Under the pieces are notes generated by a model. That model did not search any database. It saw only the letters and a program-made list of their open reading frames with translations, and was not told the DNA's origin. From Reyranella sp. (GTDB lineage: Bacteria > Pseudomonadota > Alphaproteobacteria > Reyranellales > Reyranellaceae), in contig NZ_SCVC01000032.1 in the NCBI RefSeq assembly GCF_004297405.1, positions 186,001 through 250,000 of the forward strand: a stretch of DNA of 64,000 nt. Reading direction: 5' to 3'. The position numbers were made by a program, and so were the translations under genes. Positions 59,426-64,000 of this stretch are shown piece after piece. The first letter of the stretch is position 1, and each line of letters starts with the position of its first letter.

Positions 59426-60169
59426 ATGGCAAAGAAACCCAAAGCCCTGATCCTGGGCGTCGGTGCGGAGCGCGGCATCGGCGGCGCGGCGAGTCTACGT
59501 TTTGCCAAGGAGGGCTATCATGTGCTGGTAGCTGGCCGCACAGTGGCCAAAATCGACAAGGTCGTCGCTTCCGTCCATCAGGCGGGTGGATCGGCGACGG
59601 CCGTCACGGTCGACGGCACCAAGGAAGACGAGGTCATCCGGCTTTTTGACAAAGCGATGACGGATGATGCCGATGGTACCCCGGCCGATCTCTTCGTCTT
59701 CAACATGGGCAACAACGCCGCCGTCGATTTCCGCGAGATGACGGCGCAGCACTTCGAGGATTCCTGGCGCGTCGGTTGCTACGCCGGCTTCCTGTTCGGC
59801 CGGGAGGCCATGCGCCGATTGGCGCCGCTCGGCCGTGGCACAGTGCTGTTCACCGGCGCCTCGGGCTCGATGCGCGGGCGGCCACGCTTCGCGGCTTTCA
59901 ACGCCACGAAGGGCGGACTGCGGCTGCTGGTCCAGTCGATGGCGCGCGAGTTCGGGCCGCAGGGCATCCATGTGGCGCATGTGATCATCGATGGCGGGAT
60001 CGAAGGCGACCGCCTGCTGTCACGCATGCCCGACCGTGCCGAGAAGGCTGGTACCGACGGGTTGCTCAAGGTCGATGCGATCGTCGACAACTACTGGCAC
60101 CTGCACCGCCAGCAGCGCAGCGCCTGGAGCCAGGAGATCGACCTGCGTCCCTACAAGGAATCGTTCTAG
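59426..60169 (+). CDS. SDR-like protein without the catalytic tyrosine
   Basis: A 247-residue Rossmann protein of the short-chain dehydrogenase superfamily. The cofactor loop is GVGAERGIGGAAS (residues 11-23) and Gly/Arg follow the second strand (VAGRT), suggesting NADP. The NNAG motif is replaced by NMGNN (residues 93-97). GASGSMRGRPRFAAFNATKGGLR shows the lysine (Lys162), but its partner tyrosine is Phe158. GIHVAHVIIDGGIEGDRL is typical of a subgroup with this feature. Its enzymatic activity is therefore uncertain. It converges with the alpha/beta hydrolase gene, overlapping by four bases. Confidence 0.85.
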   Translation: MAKKPKALILGVGAERGIGGAASLRFAKEGYHVLVAGRTVAKIDKVVASVHQAGGSATAVTVDGTKEDEVIRLFDKAMTDDADGTPADLFVFNMGNNAAVDFREMTAQHFEDSWRVGCYAGFLFGREAMRRLAPLGRGTVLFTGASGSMRGRPRFAAFNATKGGLRLLVQSMAREFGPQGIHVAHVIIDGGIEGDRLLSRMPDRAEKAGTDGLLKVDAIVDNYWHLHRQQRSAWSQEIDLRPYKESF

Positions 60170-60885
60170 GGAACGGCCAGCAATTCGTTCGCCACCAGAT
60201 CGGGCGCCGAGATGATGCAGTTGTGGCCAGCTTCGATCGGGCGGTAGCGAATGTGCGGCATGGCCTGCACCTTCTCGTGCATGCCGGCCGACACCGGATA
60301 GCGCGGCTTGGTGCAGGCGATATAGGTCATTGGCCGGCCGTTGCCGGCAGGATGGGCGAGCCGGATCGGCTTGGTGTAGCAGGCCAGCGGGTGCGGCGTG
60401 AGTTGGCGGTGCGTCCACGCCGCCAGTTCGGGATCGTCGATGATCAAGCTGCCGACCGGCGCGAAAGGCAGCACGTCGGTGCCGTTGACCTGCTTCACCA
60501 GTTTCTGCCGCTTGGCGACGATCTCCTTGGGGATGCGACCGAAGATTGATTGGCCATCCTGCGGGATGCCGCCATCGATGATGACGAGATGGGCAATGCG
60601 GTCAGGGATTCGGTCGGTGACGAGGCCGGCGATCAGGCTGCCGAAACTGTGGCCGACCAGCACGAGGTCGCGCAGACCCTCTCGCTCCAACGTGGCGATC
60701 GTGTCGGCGAGGAAGACATCGTTGTCGAGCTCGGGCGCCAGCTCGGCGGCACGCTCGCCGACGCCGCGAAAGGGAAGGGCGCGTGCATCGTGGCCCGCCG
60801 CGGTAAGCCGTTCGAGGACGAATTGCCAGGACCAGGCACCCATCCAGGCGCCGGGCAGACAGACATAGGTACGCTTCGGGGTCAT
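60166..60885 (-). CDS. Alpha/beta hydrolase
   Basis: A 239-residue soluble hydrolase related to the hydroxynitrile lyase/methylesterase group. It begins YVCLPGAWMGAWSWQFVLERLTAAGHDARAL, with the oxyanion region. The nucleophile serine is in VGHSFGSLIAG (about residue 80), an IIDGG strand follows, and the final histidine is in EAGHNC near residue 225. No signal peptide. The start lies directly after the ankyrin gene stop, so these two minus-strand genes are probably co-transcribed. Confidence 0.88.
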   Translation of the reverse strand: MTPKRTYVCLPGAWMGAWSWQFVLERLTAAGHDARALPFRGVGERAAELAPELDNDVFLADTIATLEREGLRDLVLVGHSFGSLIAGLVTDRIPDRIAHLVIIDGGIPQDGQSIFGRIPKEIVAKRQKLVKQVNGTDVLPFAPVGSLIIDDPELAAWTHRQLTPHPLACYTKPIRLAHPAGNGRPMTYIACTKPRYPVSAGMHEKVQAMPHIRYRPIEAGHNCIISAPDLVANELLAVP

Positions 60886-61461
60886 TCAGCGGGCGCCAGC
60901 GGCCTCCAGGATCGCAACGATCTCGCGCTGTCCACGCTGGCGGGCGTGGCCGAGCGGGGTGATGCCTTGATTGTCGGCCAGGTTGACGTCGGCCTTGTGG
61001 GCGACCAGCAGGCGCGCGATCTCGATATAGGTTGGGCTGCCATCGCCGAGGATCACCGTCTCGAGCAGGGCCGTCCAACCCAGCCGGTTCACATGGTTCA
61101 CGTCGATGGCGGTCTTCAGCAGCTCGCGCACCGTTTCGACATGGCCGTGATGGCAGGCCGGGATCAACGCTGTGCCGCCGTAGCGGTTGGTGCTCTTGAG
61201 GTCGGCGCCGGCCGCCAGGGTGAGTTTCAGGATCTCGAGCCGGCCCTCTGCGCCCGCGAGCAGGAAAGCACTGTCGCGCTTCTCGTCCTGGGCGTTGACG
61301 TTGGTGCCGGCAGCGATCAGGCGGCGCGCCGCCTCTATGTCGTTGCGCTGGGTGGCGTCGATCAACGCACGCTCGTTGGCGGTGAGAGCGGGGGCGGAGG
61401 GGGACTGGGCAGTCACGACGCCACTCCATAGCAGAATGAGCAGGGTGAGGAAGGTGCGCAT
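60886..61461 (-). CDS. Secreted ankyrin-repeat protein
   Basis: A 191-residue protein with a Sec signal peptide (MRTFLTLLILLWSGVVTAQ, cleavage after TAQ at about residue 19). About four ankyrin repeats follow: NERALIDATQRNDIEAARRLIAAGTNVNAQD, SAFLLAGAEGRLEILKLTLAAGADLKSTN, GTALIPACHHGHVETVRELLKTAIDVNHVN and ITPLGHARQRGQREIVAILEAAGA. It is predicted to be a periplasmic protein-binding scaffold. It precedes the alpha/beta hydrolase gene without a gap and is divergent from the oxidoreductase gene. Confidence 0.88.
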   Translation of the reverse strand: MRTFLTLLILLWSGVVTAQSPSAPALTANERALIDATQRNDIEAARRLIAAGTNVNAQDEKRDSAFLLAGAEGRLEILKLTLAAGADLKSTNRYGGTALIPACHHGHVETVRELLKTAIDVNHVNRLGWTALLETVILGDGSPTYIEIARLLVAHKADVNLADNQGITPLGHARQRGQREIVAILEAAGAR

Positions 61462-61515
61462 CGTTCTCCAGTTTCGATCAGCGTGCTAGCCTGCCGCAAA
61501 GATTGGGAGGATTCC

Positions 61516-62538
61516 ATGGCCAGCAATCGTCGCGTGCTCTTGAACTCGCGCCCGCAGGGCGAACCGACCGACGCCAATTTCGCGATCGACGAGGTGTCGA
61601 TCCCCGAGCCCAAGGATGGCGAGTATCTCTCGCGCACGATCTGGCTGTCGCTCGACCCCTACATGCGCGGCCGCATGGCCGAAGCGAAAGGCTACGCGGC
61701 CAACGTCAACCTGGGCGATCCGATGGTCGGCGGCACGGTGGGCCAGGTCGTGAAGTCGAAGAATCCGAAGTTCAAGGAAGGCGACTATGTCGTCGAGTAT
61801 TCGGGCTGGCAGAGCTATGCCGTCTCCAACGGCGCGGGCGTCATGAAGCTCGATCCGGCCATCGCGCCCCTCTCGACGGCCCTCTCCGTGCTCGGCATGC
61901 CGGGCATGACGGCCTGGTGGGGCCTCATGGAGATCGGCAAGCCCAAGGCAGGCGAGACCGTCGTGGTTTCCGCTGCGTCGGGCGCCGTGGGATCGGTGGT
62001 CGGGCAGCTCGCCAAGTTGAGGGGCTGCCGCGCGGTCGGCATCGCCGGCGGCAAGGACAAGTGCGACTATGTCGTGCAGGAACTGGGCTTCGACGCCTGC
62101 GTCGACTATCGCGCGGCCGGCGCCAACCTCCACAAGGAGCTGCGTGCGGCGGCGCCCAAGGGCATCGACATCTATTTCGAGAATGTCGGCGGTGCCGTCC
62201 AGGCGGCGGTCGTGCCGCAGCTCAACGACTTCGCGCGCGTTCCCCTCTGTGGCCTGATCTCGCAATACAACGAGATGCAGATGAATCCTGGTCCCGACTG
62301 GCGCCTCTTGCTGATCAAGCGCGCCACGGTGACGGGCTTCATCGTCTCGGATCACTTCAACCAGATGGACGGTTTCTGGAAGGAAGTGCCGGCGGCAATG
62401 AAGGCCGGGAAGATCAAGTATCGCGAGGACGTCGTGAAGGGCATCGAGAATACCCCGCAGGCCTTCATGGGTCTGCTCAAGGGCAAGAACTTCGGCAAGC
62501 TCCTGGTGCAGGTCTCGGACGATCCGACGCGATCGTGA
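61516..62538 (+). CDS. MDR-family NADP-dependent oxidoreductase (CurA/PTGR-like)
   Basis: A 340-residue zinc-independent medium-chain reductase, like enzymes that reduce the double bond of alpha,beta-unsaturated ketones. It shows LSLDPYMRGRM (residues 50-60), the GMPGMTAWWGLMEIGKPKAGETVVVSAASGAVGSVVGQLAKLRGCRAVGIAGG cofactor region in the middle, and FENVGG. No catalytic zinc cysteines are present, as expected. ATG 61516 with GGGAGG five bases upstream is chosen over 61483. Confidence 0.93.
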   Translation: MASNRRVLLNSRPQGEPTDANFAIDEVSIPEPKDGEYLSRTIWLSLDPYMRGRMAEAKGYAANVNLGDPMVGGTVGQVVKSKNPKFKEGDYVVEYSGWQSYAVSNGAGVMKLDPAIAPLSTALSVLGMPGMTAWWGLMEIGKPKAGETVVVSAASGAVGSVVGQLAKLRGCRAVGIAGGKDKCDYVVQELGFDACVDYRAAGANLHKELRAAAPKGIDIYFENVGGAVQAAVVPQLNDFARVPLCGLISQYNEMQMNPGPDWRLLLIKRATVTGFIVSDHFNQMDGFWKEVPAAMKAGKIKYREDVVKGIENTPQAFMGLLKGKNFGKLLVQVSDDPTRS

Positions 62539-62646
62539 TCACGGAGTTCGGCAAATTACGTCGCTGCGGCGGTGTGCATTCTCCCTTTCCACGGACGCAC
62601 GTGGTAAAAGAAGAAAGCGACCTCGTTCGGTGGGAATGAAGCCTGA

Positions 62647-63489
62647 ATGATATCTCGTAGGTTGATGTTGGGCGGGCTGGCCGGTTTGTCAGCACCTGCC
62701 CTGGCGGGGTGCGGTCAACGTCCGGCACCTTTGTCTGCGGCGTCTTATATGCCGGCACCTGGCTCCGGCGAGAGCTATCGTCCCGCCGTCGAGGGGCTGG
62801 ATGCGGTAATCGACATCAGCCACAACGTCACGGTCAGCGACTTCCGTGCCGTGCGGCGCAGTGGCATCCTGGGCGTCATCCACAAATGCACCGAGGGCGG
62901 CGACTGGATCGATCCCTCCTATTCGTCGCGGCGAAACCAGGCCGAGCAGACAGGGTTGCTGTGGGGCGCCTATCACTTCGGCACCAGACAATATTCCGGT
63001 TCCGATCAGGCCATGGCTTTCCTCGCCATCGCGCGACCGGGCCCTCAGACCCTGCTTGCGCTCGATCTCGAACCGAATGAGCGCAACCCGCGCAACACGA
63101 TGCAGGTCGCTCAGGCCGAAGCCTTCGTACAGGTCGTCTACCAGCAGACCGGTCGGCTGCCGCTTCTCTATTCCCACCCGGCCTGGGCCAACGGTGAGCG
63201 CTTCGGCAAGCACCGTCTCAGCCTGGGCCAGGCCGTGTCGCCCAGCTCGGTGTTGGCGCGTTGCGACCTGTGGCTGGCCGACTATCGCGAGCAGCCGGAA
63301 GTTCCCTACGCTTGGGCCAACAAGGGCTGGCGCCTCTGGCAGTACGTCGCCGACGAGACCGAGGCGGACGCGGCCTACGGCTCAACGCCGCGGGCCATTC
63401 CAGGCATCTCCCATTGCGACCGCAACCTGTTCAAGGGCGACGAGGCGACGCTCTATCGCTACTGGCGAAGCGGCGGCCGCGCGACCTGA
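62647..63489 (+). CDS. GH25-family muramidase-like lipoprotein
   Basis: A 280-residue predicted peptidoglycan muramidase. The N-terminus has a twin-arginine pair (SRRLMLGGLAGLSAPALA) and a lipobox LAGC with Cys22, so it may be a Tat-exported lipoprotein. The GH25 core shows IDISHN (first aspartate), GVIHKCTEGGDWIDPSY, LLWGAYHFG, the acidic pair in LALDLEPN and WRLWQYV. It is 108 bases after the oxidoreductase gene and converges with htpG, four bases apart. It could remodel or degrade the cell wall; an immunity partner is not seen. Confidence 0.87.
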   Translation: MISRRLMLGGLAGLSAPALAGCGQRPAPLSAASYMPAPGSGESYRPAVEGLDAVIDISHNVTVSDFRAVRRSGILGVIHKCTEGGDWIDPSYSSRRNQAEQTGLLWGAYHFGTRQYSGSDQAMAFLAIARPGPQTLLALDLEPNERNPRNTMQVAQAEAFVQVVYQQTGRLPLLYSHPAWANGERFGKHRLSLGQAVSPSSVLARCDLWLADYREQPEVPYAWANKGWRLWQYVADETEADAAYGSTPRAIPGISHCDRNLFKGDEATLYRYWRSGGRAT

Positions 63490-63493
63490 CGGG

Positions 63494-64000
63494 CTATCCC
63501 TTCGACTCGAGGCTGCGCACCACGAAGGCGTTCAGTCGCTTGGTGAAAGCCGCTGGGTCGGACGGGATCTCGCCGTCGAGGATATGCGCCTGGTCGAGAA
63601 GCAGGCTCGCCAGGTCGCCGACATCCTGCTCCTGTCCAGCGGTCTTGGCGGCGCCCAGCAGACGCACCAGCGCATGCTTCATGTTTAGCTCGAGGATCGG
63701 CTTGGTGCTGCCGCCGCGGTTCTGGCGTGCCAGCAGGCGCTCCAGTTCGCGATCCCGGCCTTGCACATCGGCCACGAGGCAAGAAGCGCTCTCGGTCAGG
63801 CGCTGCGAGGGCCGCACATCGGCGACCTTGTCGCCCAGCACCTCTTTCACAGCACTCAGGATCGCCTCGTCGCTGGCGGTATCCGTCTTGTCGTCGGCCG
63901 ACTTGTCGTCAGTCTTGTCCACGAGCGGGACGAGGCCGAAATCGACATCGCCCTGGCTCAGCGACTTCAAAGGCTTGCCGTCGAATTCCTGGGGCAGGGT
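63494..64000 (-). CDS. htpG: Molecular chaperone HtpG (Hsp90), C-terminal part
   Basis: The last 169 residues or so of the bacterial Hsp90; the frame runs off the right edge of the window. The visible part begins TLPQEFDGKPLKSLSQGDVDF. A charged, disordered insertion (DDKSADDKTDTASD) and the dimerisation domain EVLGDKVADVRPSQRLTESASCLVADVQGRDRELERLL ... LELNMKHALVRLL ... LLDQAHILDGEIPSDPAAFTKRL follow, which is diagnostic. The annotated first residue outside this window is not known; a TTG at 63970 is internal. Confidence 0.95.
   Translation of the reverse strand, partial: TLPQEFDGKPLKSLSQGDVDFGLVPLVDKTDDKSADDKTDTASDEAILSAVKEVLGDKVADVRPSQRLTESASCLVADVQGRDRELERLLARQNRGGSTKPILELNMKHALVRLLGAAKTAGQEQDVGDLASLLLDQAHILDGEIPSDPAAFTKRLNAFVVRSLESKG

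Noticed and set aside
59296..59508. 70-residue minus-strand frame ending near 59296.
   Set aside because: Its N-terminal half is the antisense of the SDR gene start; only the last 18 residues resemble the thioesterase, so it is a relic, not a gene.

Overview
The window reads as a contiguous chromosomal segment of a high-GC alphaproteobacterium. The evidence is the gene order of the division and cell-wall (dcw) cluster followed by bamD-recN-ligA, the long proline/alanine-rich linker of FtsZ, the LigA zinc finger of alphaproteobacterial type, and many GTG/TTG starts. A Reyranella-like member of the class is a reasonable guess from the style of the accessory proteins, but this could not be verified. 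Both ends cut genes: an M32 carboxypeptidase at the left and htpG at the right. No tRNA, rRNA operon, CRISPR array, insertion sequence or prophage was seen. Apart from the RNase P RNA gene, no stretch over 300 bases lacks a gene.

Layout. 1-3.85 kb: M32 carboxypeptidase, a small DUF1272 protein, thrC and an M16 peptidase. 3.9-8.9 kb: a methyltransferase and an Asp/Asn-hydroxylase-like gene on the minus strand, then a plus-strand run of GNAT acetyltransferase, intradiol ring-cleavage dioxygenase and a two-gene ABC importer (ATPase and permease, no binding protein). 8.9-13.2 kb: MFS transporter, secreted alpha/beta hydrolase and uvrB on the minus strand. 13.2-15.4 kb: TauE/SafE-type permease, a DjlA-like J-domain protein and a peptidoglycan amidase. 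15.4-15.8 kb: the RNase P RNA gene rnpB, whose likely promoter lies inside the amidase gene. 16.0-34.9 kb: a complete dcw cluster (mraZ rsmH ftsL ftsI murE murF mraY murD ftsW murG murC murB ddl ftsQ ftsA ftsZ), almost all translationally coupled, preceded by a four-box array that looks like the MraZ operator and closed by a strong terminator. bamD-recN-ligA follow, but lpxC is missing from the slot it often occupies between ftsZ and bamD.

39.6-49.6 kb: a minus-strand Xaa-Pro aminopeptidase-like gene, a DUF1127 gene, then on the minus strand prmA, a three-gene Fe(III)-type ABC importer and a UvrD-family helicase. 49.7-54.8 kb: a PDZ protein related to HtrA with all three catalytic residues replaced, then a tightly packed five-gene operon (metallo-beta-lactamase-fold protein with an altered metal site, FAD monooxygenase with a probable CTG start, DUF2783 protein, SDR, GNAT). 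54.8-59.4 kb: two tandem thioesterase paralogues and a 3.2-kb gene for a large beta-rich extracellular-type protein. That gene has its own promoter and terminator and sits between the intact thioesterase and a decayed copy of the thioesterase 5' end. 59.4-64 kb: an SDR without the catalytic tyrosine, an alpha/beta hydrolase, an ankyrin protein, an MDR-family NADPH oxidoreductase, a GH25 muramidase-like lipoprotein and the 3' end of htpG.

How the genes fit together: the centre is housekeeping (envelope precursor synthesis, septation, outer-membrane assembly, DNA repair). The flanks carry small-molecule catabolism and transport modules. The least explained items are the 50.8-54.8 kb operon, the large gene with its relic repeat, and three apparent pseudo-enzyme or altered-site proteins.
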